Positions 6,571-13,544 of a stretch of 24,299 bases of DNA are shown here, piece by piece. The notes below the pieces were generated by a model. It did no database searches, was not told where the DNA came from, and worked only from the letters and a program-made list of their open reading frames with translations. The position numbers were made by a program, and so were the translations under genes. Within the stretch, counting starts at the first letter, position 1, and each line of letters begins with the position of its first letter. This stretch comes from CAZVCJ01 sp964625745 (GTDB lineage Bacteria; Chloroflexota; Anaerolineae; VGOG01). The DNA lies in assembly GCA_964625745.1 (NCBI GenBank), contig CAZVCJ010000050.1:1-24299 (forward strand), read 5' to 3'.

Positions 6571-6921
6571 TCATAAGTACCGTCCTCCCTCAAGCACCAC
6601 GTCCTCGTCGCCGATGACGTGGAACTGACGCTCCTGACCTTGCATCTGCGGCATCGGGAAGGGCGGCTGCAAATAGTGAGGCTGGCTGCTCCCTGGGTTG
6701 ACGATGACCACTGGTGGGTAGGCGTTTCGCTGCTGTGGCACTTCTCGCTCTCCGCGCCTGTTGCTCACTGCCAGGATCAGCAAGCTGGTAGGTATCGAGG
6801 CCACCACCCCGCACGCCACTCCAATCACCACCGCCATGGCATCGGTGGACATCCGCTGGCCGACGATGACGGCCAGGGTCACGGCAAAGGCAATTACCGC
6901 TGCGATCGCCACCTTTTTCAT
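6571..6921 (-). CDS. Small membrane protein at the end of the LexA-controlled operon
   Basis: This 116-residue protein has two hydrophobic segments (about residues 4-22 and 30-52), the first possibly a signal-anchor, then a basic turn ('SNRRGERE') and a Pro/Gln-rich tail ('YLQPPFPMPQMQGQERQF'). The start at 6921 has AGGAGAGG upstream. It begins 16 bases after the FtsK-type ATPase gene and is the last of four tightly spaced minus-strand genes. I do not recognise the family. Position suggests it works with the ATPase: since that ATPase lacks a membrane domain, this protein could be its membrane partner, or it could be a damage-induced division regulator like other small SOS membrane proteins. 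Both ideas are inference from context. Confidence 0.65.
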   Translation of the reverse strand: MKKVAIAAVIAFAVTLAVIVGQRMSTDAMAVVIGVACGVVASIPTSLLILAVSNRRGEREVPQQRNAYPPVVIVNPGSSQPHYLQPPFPMPQMQGQERQFHVIGDEDVVLEGGRYL

Positions 6922-6937
6922 CGGAATCCTCTCCTCT

Positions 6938-8041
6938 TCATTTCACCAGCTTCAGCCTGGCGGCCAGACGCTTCAGGGGAATCGCCCGCCCATCCGTGCC
7001 AGTGGCCTCCTCCACCCACCGCCTGCTCGTGCGCCCTCCCTCCTTGAGACGGGCCGTCAGTTCGTGGATCTCCTGACTGGATACGTAGGCGGCCTGCAAG
7101 CGCATCACCTGCCCCTGAGCCACCACCAGGAAGTCCCCCCGACCTAACAATCTCTCCGCCCCCGTCCCTGCCAGCCCTGAGGCCACCTTGGCATCCTCTG
7201 GGCTGGTCACGCTGCCCACGATGCGCACCGGGAAGTTGGACTTGACCAGCGAGCCAATGATGGCCACGGTGGGCTTCTGGACGCAAGCCACAACGTGGAT
7301 GCCTGCTCCCCTACCTCGCTGCAGGAGGCGCGTCAACGAGTGTTCTATTCCCTTGCCTCCGATCAGCATCAAATCGGCCAGCTCGTCAATGAACACCACC
7401 ACCTGCGGTTGGGTCGCCTTCTCGCAGTCCCGCCTCTCCATCTCTGCTACCAGGCGATTCAGCACTTCCGAGGTCCCTTCCACATCGTCCACCAGGGGAT
7501 ACAGCAGGTGGGGGAGAGTGGCGAAGGGAGCGAAGCCCCGTCCCTTGGGGTCAATCAGCACCAGTTGTACCTCGCCCAGCCGATTGTACATCGCCAGGCT
7601 GGCGATCATAGTGCGAGCTGTCTCGGTCTTGCCCGATCCGGTCCTGCCGGCGATGAGCACGTGGGCCACGTCCGCGCTGGGGAGGCGCAAGAGCAGGGGA
7701 GTCCCTTCCTCGTCCAGGCCCAGCACGGCAGTGCAGGGAGGTATCTCCGCCAGGCGCCGACACAGGGTCAAGAGCTTCACCGTGCGGGGCGTCTCGCGAG
7801 GAATCTCCACGTTGATCTTTCCGTTCTGGCGGAACACGCGGCAGGAGGGAATGCCCAGGGAGAGGGCGATCTCCTCGCCCAGGCCCTTGACGCGGCTGAC
7901 CTTGGTGCCCACTATCGGAACCAGCTCGAAGCGCACGAAGCGGGGAGTGACCGTGCCCCTGTAGACGTGCGAGGCCACCTTGTGGCTCGCCAGCACCATC
8001 TCGATTCGCTCAGCCTGATACTCCAGCAAACGTCGCATCAT
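6938..8041 (-). CDS. FtsK/SpoIIIE-type DNA translocase ATPase without membrane domain
   Basis: This 367-residue protein is the motor part of the FtsK/SpoIIIE family, which moves double-stranded DNA using ATP. It shows 'IAGRTGSGKTETAR' (Walker A, residues 132-139), 'VLIDPKGRGF' (161-170), 'VVVFIDELADLM' (Walker B, ~214-225), and the block 'GIHVVACVQKPTVAIIGSLV' leading to 'KSNFPVRI' and 'ERLLGRGDFLV'. The 120 residues before Walker A fit the FtsK alpha-like region. There is no transmembrane domain and no C-terminal winged-helix gamma domain, so it is much shorter than division FtsK (over 700 residues). The Cys-rich gene ends nine bases upstream. Two adjacent ATGs (8041, 8038) are possible starts, with GAGGGA just upstream. 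No relaxase, coupling protein or phage gene is nearby, so conjugative or phage origin is possible but unsupported. Confidence 0.88.
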   Translation of the reverse strand: MMRRLLEYQAERIEMVLASHKVASHVYRGTVTPRFVRFELVPIVGTKVSRVKGLGEEIALSLGIPSCRVFRQNGKINVEIPRETPRTVKLLTLCRRLAEIPPCTAVLGLDEEGTPLLLRLPSADVAHVLIAGRTGSGKTETARTMIASLAMYNRLGEVQLVLIDPKGRGFAPFATLPHLLYPLVDDVEGTSEVLNRLVAEMERRDCEKATQPQVVVFIDELADLMLIGGKGIEHSLTRLLQRGRGAGIHVVACVQKPTVAIIGSLVKSNFPVRIVGSVTSPEDAKVASGLAGTGAERLLGRGDFLVVAQGQVMRLQAAYVSSQEIHELTARLKEGGRTSRRWVEEATGTDGRAIPLKRLAARLKLVK

Positions 8042-8050
8042 CCCTCACAG

Positions 8051-8479
8051 TCAACTGGCAGCCACGGCCACGCGCTGCGGGAAAGGAATCACCTTGCCGC
8101 CCCTGGCCACTTTCCGAGGCAAGGGGATCTCCTCCAGGACCGGCTCGCCAGCAGTTCGCAGGGCGCAGGCCGCACACTGGCGGGGGTCGCTGATGGGAGC
8201 GATCCTGGCCGCGCAAGCCGCCCTCAGGAAGGTGATCCTGGGCGGCTGATCGTTCCAGACCTCAGAATGGCCATTCCCGTAGCGGACCACGATGGGGGAG
8301 GGAGAGGACTTCCGCAGTGAGAAGCCTAGTTTGTCGCAGCCGATCTGCCTGGCGGGGCAATCACGACAGAGGTTGGGCGAGACTTCGTTGTCGCCCTCCA
8401 CGATCTTCTTGCAGGTGATGCGGCCATCGCAGGTCACGCTGCGGTGAGCACACGGCTTGCTTGGCGACTTGCTGATCAT
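8051..8479 (-). CDS. Cys-rich hypothetical protein, probable zinc binder
   Basis: From ATG 8479 this is a 142-residue protein with GAGGGAGGG five bases upstream. ATG 8500, which overlaps the LexA paralogue's stop as ATGA, is a possible alternative. The first half has spaced cysteines ('CAHRSVTCDGRITCKK' then 'CRDCPARQIGC') and the second half has 'CAARIAPISDPRQCAACALR', a pattern that suggests one or two zinc sites or an Fe-S site. The tail is basic ('PRKVARGGKVIPFPQRVAVA'). I do not recognise the family. It is the second gene of the LexA-controlled operon, between the repressor and the DNA translocase. A nucleic-acid-binding adaptor is a reasonable guess, but nothing in the sequence proves it. 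Confidence 0.65.
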   Translation of the reverse strand: MISKSPSKPCAHRSVTCDGRITCKKIVEGDNEVSPNLCRDCPARQIGCDKLGFSLRKSSPSPIVVRYGNGHSEVWNDQPPRITFLRAACAARIAPISDPRQCAACALRTAGEPVLEEIPLPRKVARGGKVIPFPQRVAVAAS

Positions 8480-8496
8480 CACAGCCCTCCCTCGAC

Positions 8497-9108
8497 TCAT
8501 GCCACCTGACGGATCACGGCCATGACCTTGCCCTGAATCTCCACGTTGGCGGGATGGACGAAGATGGGTTCTACTTTCGGATTGGCTGGCTGCAAGCACA
8601 CCCGCTTGCCTTGCGGATAGAACCTCTTCAGAGTGGTCTCGTCCCTGTCCTTCAGCCTCACGGCCACCATCTCGCCCACCTCAGCTACCGCTTGATGCCT
8701 CATCACCACGATGTCCCCATCGTTGATCAAGGCATCAATCATCGAGTCGCCTTTTACCCGCAGAGCGTACAGGCCGTCCTGCTTCTGGACGATGTCGGGA
8801 GTCAGCTCAATCTCCTCGTGATCATCATCGGAGAAGGAGATTGGCTCCGCGCTGGCAGCGATCTGGCCCAGCAGAGGCACCTTGAAGCTCCTGAGACCAT
8901 CGAGGAGCTTGATCCCGCGCGGGGTGTCGGGCTCTCGTTCGATCACACCCTTGCTCTCCAGAGCCTTCAGGTGGTGATTGACCAGAGACTTGGTGCTCAT
9001 CTTCAAGCCCTGGCGGATCTCCTCGTGGGTGGGAGGGTATCCCTTCCTGTTGACGGAATCTGCGATGAAACCATGCATCTCATCCTGGCGTTTGCTTAAC
9101 CTTCCCAT
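8497..9108 (-). CDS. LexA-type repressor paralogue with altered cleavage site
   Basis: This 203-residue protein starts at ATG 9108 with AAAGGAG nine bases upstream; a longer in-frame reading from 9171 runs over the promoter and is rejected. Residues 1-65 form a winged helix ('YPPTHEEIRQGLKMSTKSLV' then 'NHHLKALESKGVIERE'). Residues ~75-203 are an S24/LexA peptidase domain with the catalytic pair Ser122 ('VKGDSMIDALIND') and Lys161 ('TTLKRFY'). At the self-cleavage position the usual Ala-Gly is missing: it reads 'LLGQIAASAEPI', where the neighbouring LexA has 'LLGRIAAGEPI'. It probably binds the same GAAC-N4-GTTC boxes, because the recognition helices are alike. It is the first gene of a four-gene operon and its promoter holds two such boxes, so autoregulation is likely. 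Confidence 0.88.
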   Translation of the reverse strand: MGRLSKRQDEMHGFIADSVNRKGYPPTHEEIRQGLKMSTKSLVNHHLKALESKGVIEREPDTPRGIKLLDGLRSFKVPLLGQIAASAEPISFSDDDHEEIELTPDIVQKQDGLYALRVKGDSMIDALINDGDIVVMRHQAVAEVGEMVAVRLKDRDETTLKRFYPQGKRVCLQPANPKVEPIFVHPANVEIQGKVMAVIRQVA

Positions 9109-9135
9109 CGGCCGCAGCTCCTTTCCAACAAAAAT

Positions 9136-9185
9136 AGAACGCATGTTCTGTTGTATATTATACCAGAACATACGTTCTATGTCAA
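9136..9185 (-). promoter_or_regulatory. Promoter with two LexA boxes for the translocase operon
   Basis: On the minus strand TTGACA (9180-9185), a 17-base spacer and TATAAT (9157-9162, preceded by TGG) form a near-consensus extended promoter. Box 1, AGAACGCATGTTCT (9136-9149), lies just downstream of the -10. Box 2, AGAACATACGTTCT (9165-9178), fills the spacer. Both fit GAAC-N4-GTTC, the LexA operator of Gram-positive-type systems. Their starts are 29 bases apart. Bound repressor should block RNA polymerase completely. Confidence 0.92.
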
Positions 9186-9224
9186 GGGGGAAAACGGCTT
9201 TTCTGAAAATTGTAAGGTTGGATC

Positions 9225-9872
9225 TCAGTCCAGTTGACGAATTACTAGAACCACCTTTCCTTGAATCTCCACATTGGCTGGGTGAACGTAGATGGGTTGC
9301 ATCGTCGGGTTTGCTGGCTGCAGACGCACCTGTCCGTCCTCCAGGTAGAAGCGCTTCAGAGTGGTCTCCTTCTCGTCCCTCAGCCAGACAGCCACCAATT
9401 CGCCGTTTGCTGCCTCCTCCTGGTGTTTCATGACCACGATGTCTCCGTCGTGGATCAGGGCATCAACCATTGAGTTGCCCCTCACTTGCAGAGCGTAGAT
9501 GCCCTCCTCTTTCCCGATGATGCCGCGGGTCAGCTCGATAGTCTCGTAGCCAAAGGGCGGGAGATCGCCGTCGGGGATGGGAATGGGTTCGCCAGCGGCG
9601 ATCCGTCCCAGCAGGGGGATGCTGACCACGTCATTCCGAGGTCTACTAACTCCAGATCCGGACCCAGCCACCAGCCTCAGTCCCCTGGAGACCGTCTTAT
9701 CCCGAGCGATGTAGCCCCTCTCCTCAAGGACGTTCAGGTTGTAGTTGACCACCGACGTCGAAGAGATGCCAACGGCCGCGCCTATCTCGCGTATGGTGGG
9801 AGGATACTCATTCTCCTGAGTGAAAGTCTCCAAGAAGCCGAGGATCTTCCTCTGGCGCTCTGACAAATCCAT
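9225..9872 (-). CDS. lexA: LexA repressor (SOS regulator)
   Basis: This 215-residue protein has the LexA layout. The N-terminal winged helix is 'LSERQRKILGFLETF' ... 'YPPTIREIGAAVGIS' with recognition helix 'SSTSVVNYNLNVLEERG'. The cleavage site is Ala93-Gly94 in 'LLGRIAAGEPIPI', with catalytic Ser134 ('VRGNSMVDALIHDGD') and Lys173 ('TTLKRFY'). LexA represses DNA-damage genes and cleaves itself when RecA filaments form. ATG 9872 has GAGGAGG seven bases upstream. Its promoter (9907-9935) carries a LexA box in the spacer, giving negative autoregulation. The C-terminal third is closely similar to the adjacent repressor paralogue ('FVHPANVEIQGKV' versus 'YVHPANVEIQGKV'), pointing to tandem duplication. 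Confidence 0.93.
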   Translation of the reverse strand: MDLSERQRKILGFLETFTQENEYPPTIREIGAAVGISSTSVVNYNLNVLEERGYIARDKTVSRGLRLVAGSGSGVSRPRNDVVSIPLLGRIAAGEPIPIPDGDLPPFGYETIELTRGIIGKEEGIYALQVRGNSMVDALIHDGDIVVMKHQEEAANGELVAVWLRDEKETTLKRFYLEDGQVRLQPANPTMQPIYVHPANVEIQGKVVLVIRQLD

Positions 9873-9906
9873 GATCCGCCTCCTCTCTTAAGTCTACGTC
9901 AACCCA

Positions 9907-9935
9907 ATTATACACGAACATGCGTTCTATGTCAA
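9907..9935 (-). promoter_or_regulatory. lexA promoter with LexA box
   Basis: On the minus strand TTGACA (9930-9935), a 17-base spacer and TATAAT (9907-9912) form a consensus promoter. CGAACATGCGTTCT (9915-9928) sits in the spacer and fits GAAC-N4-GTTC. The stretch from -35 through the operator is almost identical to that of the neighbouring repressor operon. Confidence 0.92.
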
Positions 9936-9944
9936 ATCGCACAA

Positions 9945-11990
9945 TCAATCCCCTTGAGCCGACTCGATGGAGTATTCGTAGCTGGCCAGTTCGGTGGTTA
10001 CTGGGGCCAGACCTGAGACGACGAGCACGGCCCCCTCTATTCCCGTCCCCAGGCCCTCCAGCACCAGGCGCCCGGTCTGAGCCTCGTCCAGTTCCATGCG
10101 CTGCACCCTCACATCTGGGCCGAGGACGATGAGCTGCACCAGGAACCGCTGGCGCAAGATGTTGTCGGTGCGGATGAATCCCTCCCCTACCCACTCTCCA
10201 CCTGTACTGAGCTCAGCCGGAGTATCAGTTTCAGCATCATACAAGTATCCCAGTTCGGGGATAGTGACGTCGTCCACGCAGAAGCCAATGTGGTTCACGG
10301 CGCCGTCGGTGACGTATTCGAACCGCAGCAGAATCTCCTGGCCGACGTAGGGAGTTAGATTGATCTCTTCCTCAACCCAGTCAGGTCCCTCGTCGGCGGA
10401 CGCCCACGATTTCCCCGTGTAGGCCTGGCCAAAGCTGTTGCCGTTGGGATTAGAGTCGGTGGTATGCTGGCCTGTCAGGATATCCCAGGTCTGGCCGCCA
10501 TCCGTCGTCACCTCAATGTAGGCGTAGTCCCAGTCCTCCTCAATGTCATACCAGAGCCAGGCTTTCAGCGTGGCCTGCGACAGCCCCGTCAAGTCAAAGG
10601 CCCGTGTCAGGGTCATGTTGCTGTTGTCACCGCGATTTGACCACCAGAGATGCTCTCCGCTGTGAGGATCATTGGGAACCAGCTTCACCTGTGTTGAGCC
10701 GGCGAATGTGAGCGTCAAATCTGCCTCTCCTCGTAACTCGATGTAGTCGGCCCCATACTGGTGAACGGTGGTGGAGCGCTGGGCAGGATAGTCAGTATGG
10801 ATCTGGTCGAGATAAGCTGGGCCAACGGCCAGGTCTCGGTAGCCGTAGCGGCCATCGGCCAGCTCGGGGTCGTCGAGATAGTTGGCGATCAGCCAGTCGG
10901 CGAAGACGTCCTCGAAAGTCAGCCCCTGCTCGGCGAGAATGGCCTCGAAGCCTGCTGTGCCATTGGCCTGGTGCGAGACCACCCGGCGCACGGCCTGGTC
11001 GCCGAAGCGTTCCATAAAATAGGCCGTGAAAAGGAAGCTGGCCCCATAGTTAGCCGCTGTCTGGCCAGGGCTGCCAGGCCAGGAAGTGAGTTGCGTATCG
11101 GGGGTGCGGCTGAAAGCGCGATCAATTCCTCTCACAGCATAGCCATTGAGATAAGAAGCCAGCTCCGAGAAGCCCTCGTTCACCCAGGTATCCTCATCGC
11201 GATCAGCCGCCCAATGGATCATGTGCTGGAACTCGTGGGCCAGGACGCTCTCGTACGACTCCGTGTCTGGCTGCAATCTGTCCGCGTTGATGTAGAACAT
11301 CTCTCGCTCATTGGAGTAGGGGTTAACCAGCCTGGAGTACTCATCGGTGTCCAGGTAGTATCCATTTACCAAAGACCCCAGTCCACTGGTCTGGAGTACG
11401 TGAATGTGGGAGTCATTGTCCACGCCCGGCGTCCACTCGCTTCCGAAGAACTCCCGGTCGGTGGGATAGATATGGCTTTCGAAACGCTCGGCCGATCTTT
11501 CCAGGGCCTCTTGATCGAAACTGGAACCTTCCTCCACCCACAGATAGAGGTGAGGCGTCACGTAGCCCAGCGTAGCCGTGACGGTATAGTTAGTTGTAGT
11601 ATCTACGTTCCCTACCCAAAAGACGTCTTTATCGCCCACGGCGTAGTGAGGTGGAGTGTCGTTTACCACCAGGGGGATGGGCTGGTCCAACTTCTTGAGG
11701 CGAGTGGTGAGAGCCACCAGGTCCCGTTCCGGGATCAAGGTTTCAGCCAAAAGCTGTTCAATGGGGCGCACGGCTGAGGGCACAGGCGCGAGCGTGGGAG
11801 TGACGACGGGCACGAGATTGGGGGTGAGGGTGGGGATGACCACGGGCACGGGCGTGGGCGTAGAGGTGGTCAGGAACTCATCTATCTGGGGCGCGATCAG
11901 CACTACCGTCCCCAAGAGTAGCAGGTTCAGGCAGCAACAGAGAGAGAGCGCGATGGCGACTACGATGGGGATGATCGAGCGGTTGTCCAC
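9945..11990 (-). CDS. Membrane-anchored HExxH zinc metalloprotease
   Basis: This 681-residue protein starts at GTG 11990 with AAGGA eight bases upstream. A hydrophobic N-terminal segment containing three adjacent Cys (residues ~6-33) is a signal or anchor, and a Thr/Pro/Val spacer follows. The zinc site is 'LAHEFQHMIHW' (residues ~250-260), with a third ligand Glu in 'EDTWVNEGFSELASY' about 15 residues on. This resembles the M30/immune-inhibitor-A-like group of gluzincins, and the protein is expected to act outside the cell. Residues ~400-600 look like a beta-sandwich domain ('LKAWLWYDIEEDWDYAYIEV', 'HIGFCVDDV') of the MAM or jelly-roll type often attached to such enzymes. The gene follows the THEP1-type NTPase gene by 12 bases and is probably co-transcribed from 12525-12552. 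Substrate is unknown. Confidence 0.85.
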   Translation of the reverse strand: MDNRSIIPIVVAIALSLCCCLNLLLLGTVVLIAPQIDEFLTTSTPTPVPVVIPTLTPNLVPVVTPTLAPVPSAVRPIEQLLAETLIPERDLVALTTRLKKLDQPIPLVVNDTPPHYAVGDKDVFWVGNVDTTTNYTVTATLGYVTPHLYLWVEEGSSFDQEALERSAERFESHIYPTDREFFGSEWTPGVDNDSHIHVLQTSGLGSLVNGYYLDTDEYSRLVNPYSNEREMFYINADRLQPDTESYESVLAHEFQHMIHWAADRDEDTWVNEGFSELASYLNGYAVRGIDRAFSRTPDTQLTSWPGSPGQTAANYGASFLFTAYFMERFGDQAVRRVVSHQANGTAGFEAILAEQGLTFEDVFADWLIANYLDDPELADGRYGYRDLAVGPAYLDQIHTDYPAQRSTTVHQYGADYIELRGEADLTLTFAGSTQVKLVPNDPHSGEHLWWSNRGDNSNMTLTRAFDLTGLSQATLKAWLWYDIEEDWDYAYIEVTTDGGQTWDILTGQHTTDSNPNGNSFGQAYTGKSWASADEGPDWVEEEINLTPYVGQEILLRFEYVTDGAVNHIGFCVDDVTIPELGYLYDAETDTPAELSTGGEWVGEGFIRTDNILRQRFLVQLIVLGPDVRVQRMELDEAQTGRLVLEGLGTGIEGAVLVVSGLAPVTTELASYEYSIESAQGD

Positions 11991-12002
11991 GACAGCTTTC
12001 CT

Positions 12003-12515
12003 TTACTCGAGCGAATCCAAAACCTGCTGGGCTATTCCATCGCGATTCGCTTGGGTGACTTCGATGATAGTCACCTGGGGCAGGGCCTTGACGCTATCGG
12101 CCCAGGGGTGAGATGCCAGGGTGATGGTAGCCAGGACAGGCTTACCGCTGTGGATGGCCTCCCAGACCACATCCTTGAAAGCCTGGGAGAAAAGCTCCAT
12201 CTTGCCGATCTCGTCAATGACCACGTAGTCCTTCTGGGCAATGGCCTCTCGAATAGCCGCCACACCTATGCCCTCCAGGTCTGTCAGCTTGACCCCGTAC
12301 TTGCTGACTCGCATGCGGCTCTTGATGCTCACGTGAGCCAGAACGCCTTCCCGCCCATCCAGGGTCACGATTTTGAACCCTTGCCGCCGGCCGCGCTCCC
12401 TCATCTCCTCGGTATAGAAGCCGCCCGCCTGGCCAGGCAGCCTCCTCGCCACGTCCTTGATGATGGTCGTCTTGCCCACCCGAGGCCGGCCGGTCAACAG
12501 AATAGTCTTGCCCAT
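12003..12515 (-). CDS. THEP1-type nucleoside-triphosphatase (NTPase_1 family)
   Basis: From ATG 12515 the protein has 170 residues, the normal THEP1 length. It shows 'LTGRPRVGKTTIIK' (Walker A, near residue 7), the family-specific 'GGFYTEEMRERGRRQGFKIV' with 'TLDGREGVLAHV', and 'DYVVIDEIGKMELFS' (Walker B). THEP1 proteins hydrolyse NTPs slowly; the cellular role is uncertain. A longer reading from 12566 would begin upstream of the predicted promoter, so I reject it. The -10 element lies only about nine bases from the ATG, so the mRNA may be nearly leaderless, and no good ribosome binding site is visible. The protease gene follows after 12 bases. A divergent promoter upstream drives the methyltransferase. 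Confidence 0.9.
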   Translation of the reverse strand: MGKTILLTGRPRVGKTTIIKDVARRLPGQAGGFYTEEMRERGRRQGFKIVTLDGREGVLAHVSIKSRMRVSKYGVKLTDLEGIGVAAIREAIAQKDYVVIDEIGKMELFSQAFKDVVWEAIHSGKPVLATITLASHPWADSVKALPQVTIIEVTQANRDGIAQQVLDSLE

Positions 12516-12524
12516 GATGGGGTC

Positions 12525-12552
12525 AGTATACCACAGATTGGCGACATTGCAA
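12525..12552 (-). promoter_or_regulatory. Promoter for the NTPase-protease pair
   Basis: On the minus strand TTGCAA (12547-12552), a 16-base spacer and TATACT (12525-12530, preceded by TGG) form a plausible extended -10 promoter. Its -10 ends nine bases from the NTPase ATG, implying a very short leader. Confidence 0.65.
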
Positions 12553-12569
12553 ACTTCGGCCCTCACAAT

Positions 12570-12597
12570 TTGAGCTTTTGGCAGCGTGTGGTATAAT
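12570..12597 (+). promoter_or_regulatory. Promoter for the methyltransferase gene
   Basis: TTGAGC (12570-12575), a 16-base spacer and TATAAT (12592-12597, preceded by TGG) form an extended -10 promoter, divergent from the NTPase promoter. Transcription would begin near 12604, just before the parS-like palindrome. Confidence 0.72.
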
Positions 12598-12622
12598 ATG
12601 GGGCGAGAAGAACTGTTTGAAT

Positions 12623-12638
12623 CGTTTCACGTGAAACA
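12623..12638. promoter_or_regulatory. parS-like ParB binding site
   Basis: CGTTTCACGTGAAACA differs from the bacterial parS consensus TGTTTCACGTGAAACA only at the first base, and the 14-base core GTTTCACGTGAAAC is a perfect palindrome. ParB-CTP clamps load on such sites, which usually cluster near the replication origin. It lies in the predicted leader of the methyltransferase gene, 2.7 kb upstream of dnaN. No parA or parB is in the window. Confidence 0.85.
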
Positions 12639-12650
12639 TTTCCGGGGACC

Positions 12651-13538
12651 ATGGCTGAGATCTGCGATTACGAAGGTAGCTCATATCGCACCGACTTTTG
12701 GGAGGGGCGGGGGCGGGAATACGAGGACCTGGCGGAACGACTTGCCCTTCGCAAGCTGTTGCCCCCTGCTGGCGCTCGTCTGGTGGAAATCGGGGCCGGC
12801 TTCGGCCGCCTGGTGGATCTATACGACGGCTACCAGCAAGTCGTGTTGCTGGATTACTCCAAATCCATGCTGCGCCAGGCCCAGGACCGATTGGGGCGAG
12901 GCGGGAAGTACATCTACGTGGCCGCCGACCTGTATGCCATGCCGTTCGTGGACTCCCTCTTCGACACCACCGTGACGGTGCGGGTGCTGCACCACGTGCA
13001 GAACATCCCCGCCGCTTTCCAGGAGATTCAGCGGGTGTTAAAGCCAGGGGGAGCCTACGTGTTGGAGTACGCCAACAAACGCCACCTCAAGGCCGTCCTG
13101 CGATACCTGCTGGGCCGCCAAAGCTGGAGTCCCTTTGCCCCTGAGCCCTACGAGTTCGTCGAGCTCAACTACGACTTCCACCCGGCCTGGATGGAGGTTC
13201 GCCTGAGGGAAACTGGTTTCGCTATCGGGCGGGAGCTGGCCGTATCTTCTTTCCGCCTTCCCCTCCTCAAGCGGCTCGTTTCTCCTCGCTACCTGGCCAC
13301 CTTGGATGGGCTGCTGCAGGGGCCCACAGCGCTACTGAAGCTCGCCCCCAGCGTCTTCGTCCGGGCCAGGGCGGAAAAGGAGGACGCCCACATCGAAGGC
13401 CGAGGCTTCTTCCGCTGCCCAAGTTGTCACGGAACTGACCTGATCGAGGCGGAGGAGGCATTGACCTGTCGGGGCTGCGGCCGAGGGTGGGCCATAGACG
13501 ACGGCATTTACGACTTCAAGGAGCCCGCCGCCTCTTGA
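12651..13538 (+). CDS. SAM-dependent methyltransferase with C-terminal Trm112-like zinc ribbon
   Basis: This 295-residue protein has a class I methyltransferase fold. Motif I is 'LVEIGAGFGRLVDLYDG' (residues ~44-60), then 'VVLLDYSKSMLRQAQDRL', an acidic motif ('VAADLYAMPFVDSLFDTTV') and 'VLHHVQNIPAAFQEIQRVLK' with 'PGGAYVLEYANK', as in UbiE/Coq5-like enzymes. The last ~45 residues carry 'FRCPSCHG' and 'LTCRGCGRGWAIDDGIYDF', a four-Cys ribbon like Trm112/YcaR proteins, which activate methyltransferases as separate subunits in other organisms. The acceptor substrate is unknown. ATG 12651 follows CGGGGACC, a weak ribosome binding site. The leader contains the parS-like site, so ParB occupancy could affect expression. 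Confidence 0.87.
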   Translation: MAEICDYEGSSYRTDFWEGRGREYEDLAERLALRKLLPPAGARLVEIGAGFGRLVDLYDGYQQVVLLDYSKSMLRQAQDRLGRGGKYIYVAADLYAMPFVDSLFDTTVTVRVLHHVQNIPAAFQEIQRVLKPGGAYVLEYANKRHLKAVLRYLLGRQSWSPFAPEPYEFVELNYDFHPAWMEVRLRETGFAIGRELAVSSFRLPLLKRLVSPRYLATLDGLLQGPTALLKLAPSVFVRARAEKEDAHIEGRGFFRCPSCHGTDLIEAEEALTCRGCGRGWAIDDGIYDFKEPAAS

Positions 13539-13544
13539 GTTCTC

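Noticed and set aside
7295..8320. Long plus-strand open frame of 341 codons opposite the FtsK-type gene
   Set aside because: It is antisense to a gene with clear motifs, has His/Gln/Gly-rich composition and no ribosome binding site; it is a high-GC shadow.
10200..10225. REP-like TGTACTGAGCTCAGCCGGAG inside the metalloprotease gene
   Set aside because: The similarity to the CTGAGCTTGTCGAAG repeats covers only a few bases and the coded residues fit the protein, so an insertion is not supported.
10761..11777. Long plus-strand open frame opposite the metalloprotease
   Set aside because: It lies entirely antisense to a gene with an HExxH motif and shows no recognisable domain or start signal.
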